Assembly (NCBI RefSeq): GCF_036088315.1
Contig: NZ_CP107996.1
Coordinates: 4,671,501-4,735,500, forward strand
Reading direction: 5' to 3'
Source: Streptomyces sp. NBC_00344
Lineage (GTDB): Bacteria; Actinomycetota; Actinomycetes; Streptomycetales; Streptomycetaceae
DNA: 64,000 nucleotides
Positions 38,155 to 46,748 of the stretch are shown piece after piece. A program made the translations under genes and the position numbers. How positions within the stretch are numbered: the first letter of the stretch is position 1; every line of letters starts with the position of its first letter. The notes under the pieces are model-generated. The model did not search any database. It was not told where the DNA came from and worked only from the letters and a program-made list of their open reading frames with translations.

Positions 38155-39144
38155 ATGGCCACCAGAAGGAATTCCACCGACGAACCGCTTGCGCCCCTCA
38201 CCCTCGCTGTCGGGCAGGAGGATCTGCTGCTCGACCGTGCCGTGCAGCAGGTGGTCGCCGCGGCCCGCGCCGCCGACCCCGAGACGGATGTCCGCGACCT
38301 CACGTCCGAGCAGCTCCAGCCCGGCACCCTCGACGAGCTGACCAGCCCTTCGCTGTTCTCGGAGCGCAAGGTCGTGATCGTCCGGAATGCCCAGGACCTC
38401 ACCGCCGACACGGTCAAGGACGTCAAGAAGTACCTGGCAGCTCCCGCCGAGGAGATCACCCTGGTGCTGCTGCACGCGGGCGGCGTCAAGGGCAAGGGGC
38501 TGCTGGACGCGGCGCGCAAGGCGGGGGCCCGCGAGGTCGCCTGCCCGAAGACGACCAAGGCGGCCGAGCGGCTCTCCTTCGTACGGTCGGAATTCCGCGC
38601 CCTGGGCCGGTCCGCCACGGCCGAGGCGTGCCAGGCGCTCGTCGACTCCATCGGCAGCGATCTGCGGGAGCTCGCCAGCGCGGCCTCCCAGCTGGTCGCG
38701 GACGTCGAAGGCACCATCGACGAGGCCGTCGTCGGACGTTATTACACCGGCCGGGCGGAGGCCTCCAGCTTCACGGTCGCCGACCGGGCGGTCGAGGGCC
38801 GCGCGGCCGACGCGCTGGAAGCCCTGCGATGGTCCCTCTCGACCGGTGTCGCACCCGTCCTCATCACCAGCGCGCTGGCGCAGGGTGTGCGGGCGATCGG
38901 CAAGCTCTCATCGGCGCGGGGCGGTGGCCGGCCCGCGGATCTCGCGAGGGAGCTGGGCATGCCGCCCTGGAAGATCGACCGGGTGCGGCAGCAGATGCGT
39001 GGCTGGACACCGGACGGTGTCTGCACCGCCCTGCAGGCCGTGGCCGAAGCGGACGCAGGGGTCAAGGGCGGCGGCGACGACGCCGAATACGCGCTGGAGA
39101 AAGCGGTCGTCGCGGTTGCCAGGGCGGCGCGGTCGGGGCGTTGA
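38155..39144 (+). CDS. holA: DNA polymerase III, delta subunit
   Basis: The delta subunit opens the sliding clamp within the clamp loader. The 329-residue protein matches family features: PLTLAVGQEDLLLDRAVQQVV at the N-terminus, SLFSERKVVIVRNAQDL near residue 68, and a C-terminal helical region (LEALRWSLSTGVAPVLITSALAQ, MPPWKIDRVRQQM). The ATG at 38155 is chosen over an in-frame GTG at 38137. This is the last housekeeping gene before the secondary-metabolite region. Confidence 0.92.
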   Translation: MATRRNSTDEPLAPLTLAVGQEDLLLDRAVQQVVAAARAADPETDVRDLTSEQLQPGTLDELTSPSLFSERKVVIVRNAQDLTADTVKDVKKYLAAPAEEITLVLLHAGGVKGKGLLDAARKAGAREVACPKTTKAAERLSFVRSEFRALGRSATAEACQALVDSIGSDLRELASAASQLVADVEGTIDEAVVGRYYTGRAEASSFTVADRAVEGRAADALEALRWSLSTGVAPVLITSALAQGVRAIGKLSSARGGGRPADLARELGMPPWKIDRVRQQMRGWTPDGVCTALQAVAEADAGVKGGGDDAEYALEKAVVAVARAARSGR

Positions 39145-39146
39145 CG

Positions 39147-39188
39147 CGCCCCCGATGAGGTGTGCCGATGGGCGCCTCACCGGGGGCG
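39147..39188. terminator. Hairpin between holA and accE
   Basis: An 8-bp outer stem (39147-39154 with 39181-39188) with an inner GAGG/CCTC stem, just after the holA stop. It lies between the convergent housekeeping and cluster genes. Confidence 0.6.
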
Positions 39189-39214
39189 GGCGGACCGCCG
39201 TCGCGCGGGGGCCG

Positions 39215-39412
39215 CTATGCCGCGCGCTGCCAGCTCACCGGGGGCTGGTAGGGCTGGCGGCGCCAGGCGGCGAGCGATTCCACCGTGGCCGGCGGAGCCG
39301 TCGGAAGGTCCGCGCCGAGGGAGAGCAGCACCACGGTCAGGGCGGCCAGTTCGGCATCGGTCGGGACGCCTCGGATGATGCGGAACAGGGGTTCGTTCGG
39401 CGGGTTCGGCAC
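39215..39412 (-). CDS. Acyl-CoA carboxylase epsilon subunit
   Basis: The 65-residue protein has the epsilon-subunit layout of actinobacterial acyl-CoA carboxylases: a short FRIIRGVPTDAELAALTVVL segment and a C-terminal W-containing basic end (SLAAWRRQPYQPPVSWQRAA). Epsilon subunits are poorly conserved but lie next to the beta gene, as here: the beta gene ends 9 nt upstream. It starts with GTG. It probably binds and stimulates the beta subunit in the same operon. It is the distal gene of cluster operon I. Confidence 0.85.
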   Translation of the reverse strand: MPNPPNEPLFRIIRGVPTDAELAALTVVLLSLGADLPTAPPATVESLAAWRRQPYQPPVSWQRAA

Positions 39413-39421
39413 TCGGTCTCC

Positions 39422-40999
39422 TTACTGCGGCGGATTGCCGTGCTTGCGGGACGGCAGGTCGGCGTGTTTGCCCCGGAGCATGGCGAACGCGGCGGAGAGC
39501 ACGGCCCTGGTCTCGGCCGGGTCGATGACGTCGTCCACCAGGCCCCGCTCGGCCGCGTAGTACGGGTGCATCAGCTCCGACTTGTACGCGGCGATCTTCT
39601 CGGCCCGGACGGCCTCCGGGTTGTCCGCAGCCGCTATCTCCCGGCGGAAGATGACGTTCGCCGCGCCCTCGGCGCCCATGACCGCGATCTCGTTCGTGGG
39701 CCAGGCGTAGGTGAGGTCCGCGCCGATGGACTGGGAGTCCATGACGATGTAGGCGCCCCCGTACGCCTTCCTGAGGATCAGCGAAATGCGGGGCACGGTC
39801 GCGTTGCAGTACGCGTACAGCAGTTTCGCGCCGTGCCGGATGATGCCGCCGTGTTCCTGGGAGACGCCGGGCAGGAAGCCCGGTACGTCGACCATCGTCA
39901 GCAGCGGGATGTTGAACGCGTCGCAGAGCTGGACGAAGCGGGCCGCCTTCTCCGAGGCTTCGATGTCCAGCACTCCGGCGAGGAACTGAGGCTGGTTGGC
40001 CAGGATGCCCACCACCCGGCCGTCGATCCGGGCCAGCGCGCAGATGATGTTGCGGGCCCAGTGCTCGTGGATCTCCAGGAGGTCGCCGTGGTCGACGATC
40101 TCCTCCAGGACCTTGCGCATGTCGTACGGGCGGTTGCCGTCCGACGGAACCAGGTCGAGCAGTACGTCGTTGCGGCGGTCCGCCGGGTCGTCGGGCTGGA
40201 CGGCCGGGGCCACCTCCCGGTTGTTCGACGGCAGCATCGAGATCAGATATCTGACCTCCGCCAGGCAGGTCTCCTCGTCGTCGTGGACGAAGTGGGCCAC
40301 CCCCGAGACGCCGGCGTGGACGTCCGCGCCGCCGAGGCCGTTCTGGGTGATCTCCTCACCGGTCACCGCCTGCACGACGTCCGGTCCTGTGATGAACATC
40401 TGCGAGGTGTCCCGGACCATGAACACGAAGTCCGTCAGTGCGGGTGAATACGCGGCGCCGCCCGCACAGGGGCCCAGCATGACGGAGATCTGCGGAATCA
40501 CCCCGGACGCACGGGTGTTGCGCTGGAAGATGCCGCCGTAGCCCGCGAGCGCCGAGACACCCTCCTGGATGCGTGCGCCGGCTCCGTCGTTCAGCGAGAC
40601 GATCGGCGCACCCGCCGCGATCGCCATGTCCATGATTTTGTGGATCTTGGTCGCGTGGGCCTCACCCAGGGCGCCGCCGAAGATGCGGAAGTCATGGGCG
40701 TACACGAAGACCGTGCGGCCTTCGACTCTGCCCCACCCGGTGATGACACCGTCGGTGTACGGCTTCTTCGCCTCCAGGCCGAAACCCGTCGCACGGTGCC
40801 GGCGCAGCTGCTCGACCTCCTGGAAGGTGCCGGGGTCCAGGAGCAGTTCGATGCGCTCGCGGGCGGTCAGCTTGCCCTTGGCGTGCTGGGTGCTGGTCGC
40901 CTTCTCGCTGGGTCCGAGCTTGGCCTGCTCGCGCAGTACGTGCAGTTCGGCGACCCGCACGGCCGCGGTCTGTGGCGGCGGCTGGTCGGTCACGGTCAT
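39422..40999 (-). CDS. Acyl-CoA carboxylase beta (carboxyltransferase) subunit
   Basis: Transfers CO2 from carboxybiotin to an acyl-CoA, giving malonyl- or methylmalonyl-CoA extender units. The 525-residue protein has both crotonase-fold halves: GFGLEAKKPYTDGVITG, LNDGAGARIQEGVSAL, GPCAGGAAYSPALTDFV, PVVDVPGFLPG-type segments and RKAYGGAYIVMDSQ. Residue 418 (codon at 39746-39748) is Ile, where propionyl-preferring PccB of S. coelicolor has Asp (422) and the broader acetyl/propionyl enzyme AccB has Ile. This suggests acetyl-CoA can be used. No alpha (biotin) subunit is in the window. It is translated from an ATG 16 nt after the ketoreductase gene, in the same operon as sugar genes. Confidence 0.92.
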   Translation of the reverse strand: MTVTDQPPPQTAAVRVAELHVLREQAKLGPSEKATSTQHAKGKLTARERIELLLDPGTFQEVEQLRRHRATGFGLEAKKPYTDGVITGWGRVEGRTVFVYAHDFRIFGGALGEAHATKIHKIMDMAIAAGAPIVSLNDGAGARIQEGVSALAGYGGIFQRNTRASGVIPQISVMLGPCAGGAAYSPALTDFVFMVRDTSQMFITGPDVVQAVTGEEITQNGLGGADVHAGVSGVAHFVHDDEETCLAEVRYLISMLPSNNREVAPAVQPDDPADRRNDVLLDLVPSDGNRPYDMRKVLEEIVDHGDLLEIHEHWARNIICALARIDGRVVGILANQPQFLAGVLDIEASEKAARFVQLCDAFNIPLLTMVDVPGFLPGVSQEHGGIIRHGAKLLYAYCNATVPRISLILRKAYGGAYIVMDSQSIGADLTYAWPTNEIAVMGAEGAANVIFRREIAAADNPEAVRAEKIAAYKSELMHPYYAAERGLVDDVIDPAETRAVLSAAFAMLRGKHADLPSRKHGNPPQ

Positions 41000-41015
41000 G
41001 GCCGGTCCCCTCTCG

Positions 41016-42005
41016 TCATGGTTGATACGGAGCTGTTGTGGCCCGCGCCCGGACCGCGTCGAGCAGGGTGGCCTGCTCCAGGCACTCCCCGGCGTCCGGC
41101 GACTCCACCGCCCCGGAGCGGACCGCCTGCGCGAACGCCCCTACGGTGGCGGCCACTTGGTCGTGCGGGGCCAGGGTCAGTTCCCGGGGCCCGTGCGCGT
41201 CGGTGATCCACACCGCCGGTTTGTGGTCGGCGGCCGGAGTGAACGCGGGTTCGACGCGGATGCGTCCCTCGCTGCCCCAGAGTTCGTACGCGGAGCGGTA
41301 GGCGTGCTCCATGCCGAAGGCCAGCTGCCCGAGTACGCCGTCCGGCGACCGGACGAGTACCGCGCCCGCGGTCTCCACCGCGGAGCCGGAGGTCTTCTCC
41401 AGCGCCGCGCCGACGATCTCCAGTCCCGCGCCGAGGAAGTACAGCGCGGCACGCACCGGGTAGTAGCCCACGTCCAGCAGGGCGCCACCGCCCAGTTCGG
41501 GGCGGTGCCTGATGTTGCCGGCCGGCAGCGAGGGGATGGCGAAAGCGGCGCTGAACGCCCGCAGTTGACCGATGGCGCCGCTCGTCACGAGTTCCCGTAC
41601 GACCGAATGCTGCGGATGGTGGACGAACATCACGTTCTCCATCAGCACCAGGCCGGACGCGCGGGCGAGGCCGAGGAGCGCCTCGGTGGTGGCACGGTCG
41701 GCGGTGAGCGGCTTCTCCGCGAGTACGTGCTTGCCCGCGCGCAGGGCCCGGCCGGCCCATTCCGCATGCAGGGAGATGGGCAGCGGGACATAGACGGCGT
41801 CCACGTCGTCCCGCTCCAGGACCGCGTCGTAGGACCCGACGGCCGCGCAGCCGAACTGGTCCGCCACCTCCCGCGCACGGCCGCCGTCCCGGCTCGCCAC
41901 TGCGGCCAGTTCGATGTCCGGGTCGGCCGCCATGGCGGGCAGCACCCGCCGGCGGGCGATGTCGGCGGTGCCCAGGACAGCGATCCGCAGGGGTCTTTCA
42001 GTCAT
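41016..42005 (-). CDS. NDP-hexose 3-ketoreductase (Gfo/Idh/MocA family)
   Basis: Probably reduces the 3-keto group left by the 2,3-dehydratase. The 329-residue protein has a Rossmann start (LRIAVLGTADIARRRVLPAM), the family Lys in HVLAEKPLTADRATTE near residue 95, HPQHSVVRELV near 132 and a Gfo/Idh C-terminal domain (GGGALLDVGYYPVRAALYFL). Angucycline deoxysugar clusters (UrdT/LanT type) use the same enzyme pair. The ATG at 42005 overlaps the 2,3-dehydratase stop by 8 nt, so the two are coupled. Confidence 0.88.
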   Translation of the reverse strand: MTERPLRIAVLGTADIARRRVLPAMAADPDIELAAVASRDGGRAREVADQFGCAAVGSYDAVLERDDVDAVYVPLPISLHAEWAGRALRAGKHVLAEKPLTADRATTEALLGLARASGLVLMENVMFVHHPQHSVVRELVTSGAIGQLRAFSAAFAIPSLPAGNIRHRPELGGGALLDVGYYPVRAALYFLGAGLEIVGAALEKTSGSAVETAGAVLVRSPDGVLGQLAFGMEHAYRSAYELWGSEGRIRVEPAFTPAADHKPAVWITDAHGPRELTLAPHDQVAATVGAFAQAVRSGAVESPDAGECLEQATLLDAVRARATTAPYQP

Positions 42006-43455
42006 CCGTCAGGTGTCCCATGGCGTTGAGGCAGGCCAGGAGGGTTCTCGCCTGCACATTGACGTAGTGTCCATGCTTGATCAGCGCCGTGAGCTGGCTG
42101 ATCGTTACCCACTGATACCCGGCCGGCGGCTCGACCGGCGCCTCGTTCTCGTCCGCCTCGACGACCAGATAGCGGTTTTCGGCGTACAGGAAGCGTCCGC
42201 CCTCCTCCGAGTGGATGGTGTCGTACCGGATGCGCTCGGCGGGCGCGGACAGCACCAGGTCGAGGAACGGCGGGCGGAAGTCCAGGCCGTCGAAGTTGTC
42301 CGGGGAGCACTGCACGGTGGGGGCGAGTTCCACCGTGTCGAGGAAGCCGCCCTCGATCTTGGCATTGGCGAGGACGTGCAGGACCCCGTCGAAGGAGCGG
42401 GTGACGAAGGCCGCGACACCCCGGCTGCTCGGCTCGATCAACGGCTGTGTCCAGCTGGTCACCTCACGGTTGCCGGCCTGCACCTCGACAGCCACCACGT
42501 TGAACCAGCGGCCGTCGTCCTTGCCGATGCGGAACTCGTCGCGGGTCCAGTCCGGGACGTCGTCGAGCGGTATCCGCTCGGCCCGTACGTCGTAGCGCGA
42601 ACGTTCCGCGGTGAACCAGGAGAGCAGGTCGACATCGCTGAGCAGCGCGCCGGCCCGCGGGCTGCGGGAGCGGGCAAGCGACCGGCTGAAGCCGTCCCCG
42701 CCGACGTCGTCCGCACCGTAGGCGGGCAGGCAGCCGAGGACCGTACGGGAGTCCATGTTGACCAGGTTGTCCAGGTGCAGCAGTTCGGATATCTGCCCCA
42801 GTGTCAGCCAGCAGAAGTCCTCGTCGAGCGGGACGTCGCCGTCCACTTCGACGATCATGTTGCGGTTGCTCTTGTGGTAGAACCACGAGCCGTGCTCGGA
42901 CTGCAGCACATCGGCGAGGATCCGGCCGCGCTCGGCGCCGGTGAAGTACTGGATGTACTTGACGTCCGTGCCCTTGTGGACCTTCGTGTAGTTGCTGCGG
43001 GTCGCCTGCACGGTGGGGGAGAGCTGGAGCAGGTTACGGTTGCCCGGCTCCATCTTGGCCTGCATCAGGAAGTGGAGTACGCCGTCGAACTCCTTCACCA
43101 GGATGCCCAGGATGCCGACCTCGGGCTGCTTGATGATGGGCTGGTACCACTCTTTGTGCGGGCCGTCGTCGGTGGTGACGTGCAAGCCCTCCACACTGAA
43201 GAATCGTCCGCTGGAATGCACCAGGTTCCCGGTGTCCGGTTCGAAGGACCAGCCGCGCAGCTCGGAGAACGGGACACGTTCGACGCTGAAGCGGCCCGCC
43301 TTCCTTCGCCCGGTGAACCAGTTGTGGAACTCCCAGGTGCTCAGGAGCCCTTCGGTGACGGAAGCGGAGGCGGCTATCCGCTCGCCGACCGACACCGGCT
43401 CGCGGGGCTGGACCACCGCCTGAAAACCGGTCAGCTCCGCAAATGTGGACGACAT
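41998..43455 (-). CDS. NDP-hexose 2,3-dehydratase
   Basis: Removes the 2-hydroxyl of dTDP-4-keto-6-deoxyglucose, the step that commits to 2-deoxysugars. The 485-residue protein is built of two similar halves, each with a W-F-T-G/A-R motif start (FHNWFTGRRKAGRFSVERVP; LLSWFTAERSRYDVRAERIP), a W-Y/T-Q-P-I/L-I segment and a GVLHFLMQAK/GVLHVLANAK core, typical of EvaA/UrdS/LanS-type enzymes. The ATG at 43455 follows AGGAG. The gene before it (3-dehydratase) ends 52 nt upstream. Confidence 0.92.
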   Translation of the reverse strand: MSSTFAELTGFQAVVQPREPVSVGERIAASASVTEGLLSTWEFHNWFTGRRKAGRFSVERVPFSELRGWSFEPDTGNLVHSSGRFFSVEGLHVTTDDGPHKEWYQPIIKQPEVGILGILVKEFDGVLHFLMQAKMEPGNRNLLQLSPTVQATRSNYTKVHKGTDVKYIQYFTGAERGRILADVLQSEHGSWFYHKSNRNMIVEVDGDVPLDEDFCWLTLGQISELLHLDNLVNMDSRTVLGCLPAYGADDVGGDGFSRSLARSRSPRAGALLSDVDLLSWFTAERSRYDVRAERIPLDDVPDWTRDEFRIGKDDGRWFNVVAVEVQAGNREVTSWTQPLIEPSSRGVAAFVTRSFDGVLHVLANAKIEGGFLDTVELAPTVQCSPDNFDGLDFRPPFLDLVLSAPAERIRYDTIHSEEGGRFLYAENRYLVVEADENEAPVEPPAGYQWVTISQLTALIKHGHYVNVQARTLLACLNAMGHLTDD

Positions 43456-43507
43456 GGACGCTCACTCCTCTTCGGGAAATCTGTGCTGGAGGGTTGCTGG
43501 GGGTGAC

Positions 43508-44809
43508 TCACCAGCGGGAGACGAATTCCCGGATCGAGGCCGTCATGTAGTCGGTGTGCTCATCGGTGAGCCCCGGGTAGACGCCGATCCAGAAGGTCTG
43601 CTCGGTGATGATGTCGGAGTTGGTGAGGTCGCCGACTATCCGGTGCGGGGCATCCACGTACGCGGGCTGGCGGGTGAGGTTGCCCGCGAACAGGTTGCGG
43701 GTGCCGATCTTCCGCTCCTCCAGGAAATTCACCAAGGCTTTGCGCTGGAACGGCGCGTCCGGGTCGACGGTGATCACGAAGCCGAACCAGCTGGGCTCGC
43801 TGCCGAGCGTGGCCTCCGGCAGGATCAGGTGCGGCACGCCCTCCAGCCCCTCCCGCAGGCGCTTCCAGTTGTGACGGCGGGCCGTGGTGAAGTCGTCGAC
43901 CTTGTCGAGCTGGGTCAGGCCGAGAGCTGCCTGCAGGTCGGTGGCCTTGAGGTTGTAGCCGATGTGCGAGTAGATGTACTTGTGGTCGTAACCGGCCGGC
44001 AGCGTGCCCAGCTGGTACTGGAAGCGCTTGAAGCAGCGGTCGCTCTCTCCCGGCTCGCACCAGCAGTCCCGGCCCCAGTCGCGCAGCGACTCGACGATCC
44101 GGGCCAGCGCCAGGTTCGACGTGAGGACACAGCCGCCCTCGCCCATCGTCAGGTGGTGCGCGGGGTAGAAGCTGACCGTGGTCAGGTCGCCGAAGGTGCC
44201 GGTCAGCTGTCCGTTGTAGAGCGAGCCGACCGCGTCGCAGTTGTCCTCGATGAGGAAGAGGTCGTTCTCCTCGGCGATCTGGGCGACCTCTGCGACCTGG
44301 AACGGGTTGCCGAGTGCGTGAGCGACCATGATGGCCCGGGTCTTGGGGCCGACGGCTGCCTTGATGCGCTCGGCGGTGGTGTTGTAGGTCTTCAGCTCGA
44401 CATCGACGAAGACGGGTATCAGCCCGTTCTGCAGGATCGGGTTGACGGTGGTGGGGAAGCCCGCGGCGACGGTGATGACCTCGTCCCCTGGCTTGAGGCG
44501 GCGGTCCTCCAGATGCGGTGACATGAGCGCCGACATGGCGAGCAGGTTCGCCGACGAGCCCGAGTTCACCAGGTGGGCCTTGCGCCGCTTCATGTAACGG
44601 GCGAATCTGGACTCGAACTTGCGGGAGCTGGTGCCGGCGGCGATCCGCATGTCCAGCGCCGCCTCGACCAGCGCCATCCGGTCCTCCGGCTCGAGTACCG
44701 CGCCGGACGGCCAGATCTCACTGGTCCCCGGCTCGAACTCGCGGGACGGCTCCTTCTCCAGGTGGTATTCGCGCACCTGCTCCAGAATTCGTGCCTTGGT
44801 CTCATTCAT
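43508..44809 (-). CDS. NDP-4-keto-6-deoxyhexose 3-dehydratase (UrdQ/SpnQ-like, PLP)
   Basis: Removes the 3-hydroxyl to give a 3,6-dideoxy or, with the 2,3-dehydratase, a 2,3,6-trideoxy sugar. The protein has the DegT/DnrJ/EryC1 aminotransferase fold, but the residue that would be the PLP Lys is His: FYPAHHLTMGEGG near residue 215, the mark of C-3 dehydratases. EDNCDAVGSLYNG and NLKATDLQAALGL agree. The ATG at 44809 has GGAGG 8 nt upstream and is preferred over the ATG at 44824, which lies inside that site. Length 433. An electron-transfer partner is needed; no dedicated reductase is in the operon. Confidence 0.9.
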   Translation of the reverse strand: MNETKARILEQVREYHLEKEPSREFEPGTSEIWPSGAVLEPEDRMALVEAALDMRIAAGTSSRKFESRFARYMKRRKAHLVNSGSSANLLAMSALMSPHLEDRRLKPGDEVITVAAGFPTTVNPILQNGLIPVFVDVELKTYNTTAERIKAAVGPKTRAIMVAHALGNPFQVAEVAQIAEENDLFLIEDNCDAVGSLYNGQLTGTFGDLTTVSFYPAHHLTMGEGGCVLTSNLALARIVESLRDWGRDCWCEPGESDRCFKRFQYQLGTLPAGYDHKYIYSHIGYNLKATDLQAALGLTQLDKVDDFTTARRHNWKRLREGLEGVPHLILPEATLGSEPSWFGFVITVDPDAPFQRKALVNFLEERKIGTRNLFAGNLTRQPAYVDAPHRIVGDLTNSDIITEQTFWIGVYPGLTDEHTDYMTASIREFVSRW

Positions 44810-44848
44810 TCCGGCTGCCTCCATGATCGTCAGTGCGGCACGAAGCCC

Positions 44849-45874
44849 TCAGCGGTGACCCGATACGGCCATCGTTGACGGGGGGACTTGAAGAGCGCTG
44901 GACAACGGCTCGCGGTCGGCGCAGGCACGGGCCTGCGCGAGCAGGTCGCGCAGCGAGTCGTCCAGGCTGCGCCGTGGGCGCCAGCCGAGCAGGGTGTCCG
45001 CGAGCCCGATGTCCATGCGCTGCCACTCCGCCTCCGGAGGGCGGCCGCCCGCGCTCGGCGCCTCCACGATCTCGGCTGCCGCCTCGGCGAGTTCGGTCAG
45101 CCTGACCACCAGGCTGCTCACCGAGACAGCCTGGCCGCCACCGATGTTGACGACCCGGCCCGAGGCATCGGAGCAGGCCGCGGCGAGCGCCGCGTCGGCG
45201 ACGTCCCGTACGTCGACGAAGTCGCGGTGAGCGAGCAGCGGCGCGAGCCGCAGCGGCTCGGGGGCGGACGTGGCGAGATGCCGCGCGACCATGCCGAGCA
45301 GACTCGCCGGGTGGGTGCCGGGGCCCGACACGTTCGACACGCGCAGCACCAGGCCCTCCACGGAGCCCGCCGCCGCGGCGTTCAGCAGGGCACGGGCGCC
45401 CGCCAGTTTGGAACGTCCGTACGGGGTCACCGGCGCCGTCGGGATGTCCTCGGTGATCCCGGTGCGGGGGACCGGGCCGTACTCGTGCACCGAGCCGAGC
45501 TGGATCAGCCGCGGCCGCCCGGCGGCCGACCCCGCCGCGGTGACCAGCCGGCGTACCAGGTCGGCGTTGGCGCGCATCATCTCGGCCTCGGTGACATTCC
45601 AGACCGCACCCGCCGCGTTCACCACCACCGCGGCGCCGCGCTCGTCGAGCAGCTCCGTGAGCCGGCCGGGCCCGGCGTCCACCGCGTCCAGCGGGACGAC
45701 GTCGTACGGCGTCGCCGTCACCGGGGCGGAGCGGGCGACGCCGGTCACCGTCCAGCCCGCGGCGGCGAAGACCTCGCAGGTGTGCCGTCCCACGAACCCC
45801 GTGGCACCGAGCACCACCACCGATCCAGCCGCGCCCCCACCCCTGCCGCCTGTCCTTCGGTTGGTCACCGGCAC
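44849..45874 (-). CDS. NDP-hexose 4-ketoreductase (extended SDR)
   Basis: Probably reduces C4 at the end of the sugar pathway. The 341-residue protein has an extended SDR fold: VVVLGATGFVGRHTCEVFAA near residue 20, VNAAGAVWNVTEAEM near 85, the catalytic YGRSKLAGA near 160, HRDFVDVRDVADAALAA near 215, and NIGGGQAVSV. First gene of operon I: a GTG at 45874 with AGGAGG 8 nt upstream, divergent from the epimerase gene. The product configuration (D or L series) cannot be read from the sequence. Confidence 0.87.
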   Translation of the reverse strand: MPVTNRRTGGRGGGAAGSVVVLGATGFVGRHTCEVFAAAGWTVTGVARSAPVTATPYDVVPLDAVDAGPGRLTELLDERGAAVVVNAAGAVWNVTEAEMMRANADLVRRLVTAAGSAAGRPRLIQLGSVHEYGPVPRTGITEDIPTAPVTPYGRSKLAGARALLNAAAAGSVEGLVLRVSNVSGPGTHPASLLGMVARHLATSAPEPLRLAPLLAHRDFVDVRDVADAALAAACSDASGRVVNIGGGQAVSVSSLVVRLTELAEAAAEIVEAPSAGGRPPEAEWQRMDIGLADTLLGWRPRRSLDDSLRDLLAQARACADREPLSSALQVPPSTMAVSGHR

Positions 45875-45983
45875 CGTCCCTACCTCCTGTTTCCGCGGTT
45901 TGAGCGGAACTGTGAGGTGTCCCGCTCGTGGACCGCTGGACAGGTGGTCATGCGGGCGCTACCGGAACTTGAGTAGGGGCGCC

Positions 45984-45989
45984 TACCGT
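45984..45989 (+). promoter_or_regulatory. Candidate -10 box (TACCGT) of the epimerase gene, leaderless arrangement
   Basis: TACCGT lies 7 nt before the ATG at 45997, with no ribosome site. The 122-nt gap to the divergent ketoreductase must hold both promoters. Confidence 0.4.
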
Positions 45990-45996
45990 CCGGCGC

Positions 45997-46611
45997 ATGA
46001 GGATCGAAGAGACCGCCGTACCGGACGCGTACCGGATCATGCCGCAGCTGCTGACGGACCCCCGCGGCAGTTTCCACGAGTCGTACAGATACGACCAGCT
46101 CGCCGCCGAGACCGGGCACCATTTCGTGCCGCGTCAGGTCAACTACTCCTCCTCGGCGCGCAACACGGTGCGGGGGCTGCACGGCGTGTCCATCCCGCCG
46201 GGGCAGGCCAAGCTCGTCAGCTGTGTGCGGGGCGTGCTGCTCGACGTGGTGGTGGACGTGCGGGTCGGTTCTCCCACCTTCGGCAGGCACGAGACCACGA
46301 TCCTCGACGCGCGCAACGGGCTGGCGGTGTATGTGGCCGAGGGACTCGCGCACGGGTTCGTGGCGCTGACCGACGACACCTGCATCAGCTATCTCTGCTC
46401 GACCGAGTACCAGCCGGGCACCCAGCTCGACCTGCGGGCGTTCGACCCGGAGCTGGCGCTGCCGTGGGCCCACTGGCTCACCGGGGAACCCCTGCTCTCC
46501 GAGAAGGACGCGGCGGCGCCCACGGTGGCCGAGGCCGCCGAGAGCGGACTGCTGCCGTCCTACGAGATGTGCCTCGAGCTGTACGGGCGCGTCCGGGAGA
46601 GCATCGCCTGA
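45997..46611 (+). CDS. NDP-hexose 3,5- or 5-epimerase
   Basis: A 204-residue RmlC-family cupin: DPRGSFHESYRYDQLA, the catalytic-His motif TVRGLHGVSIPPGQAKL near residue 63, GVLLDVVVDVRVGSP, GLAHGFVALTDDTCISYL near 125. Compared with rmlC at 8467, the Tyr after RG-I/L-H is Gly (RGIHY versus RGLHG), and the protein is slightly longer. In angucycline-type clusters a 5-epimerase of this family makes L-rhodinose-type sugars, so an L-configured trideoxyhexose is likely (inference). It is transcribed alone and ends before a strong terminator. Confidence 0.87.
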   Translation: MRIEETAVPDAYRIMPQLLTDPRGSFHESYRYDQLAAETGHHFVPRQVNYSSSARNTVRGLHGVSIPPGQAKLVSCVRGVLLDVVVDVRVGSPTFGRHETTILDARNGLAVYVAEGLAHGFVALTDDTCISYLCSTEYQPGTQLDLRAFDPELALPWAHWLTGEPLLSEKDAAAPTVAEAAESGLLPSYEMCLELYGRVRESIA

Positions 46612-46697
46612 GGTGGGCGGGGGCGCGCCGCCCCCTCTCCGCACTGCCCCCTTCCCGGCCCCTGGCGGCCTCCCCCCGCTCCTCAGACGGTTCGCCA

Positions 46698-46747
46698 CAC
46701 AGCAGCAGACCCGCCCCGGTACCTCCCGGGGCGGGTCTGCTGCTGTG
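46698..46747. terminator. Very strong bidirectional terminator
   Basis: A perfect 22-bp stem (46698-46719 with 46726-46747) and 6-nt loop, between the convergent epimerase gene and the FAD monooxygenase, whose stop codon starts at 46751. It contains a CAGCAG/CTGCTG segment. Confidence 0.92.
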
Positions 46748-46748
46748 G

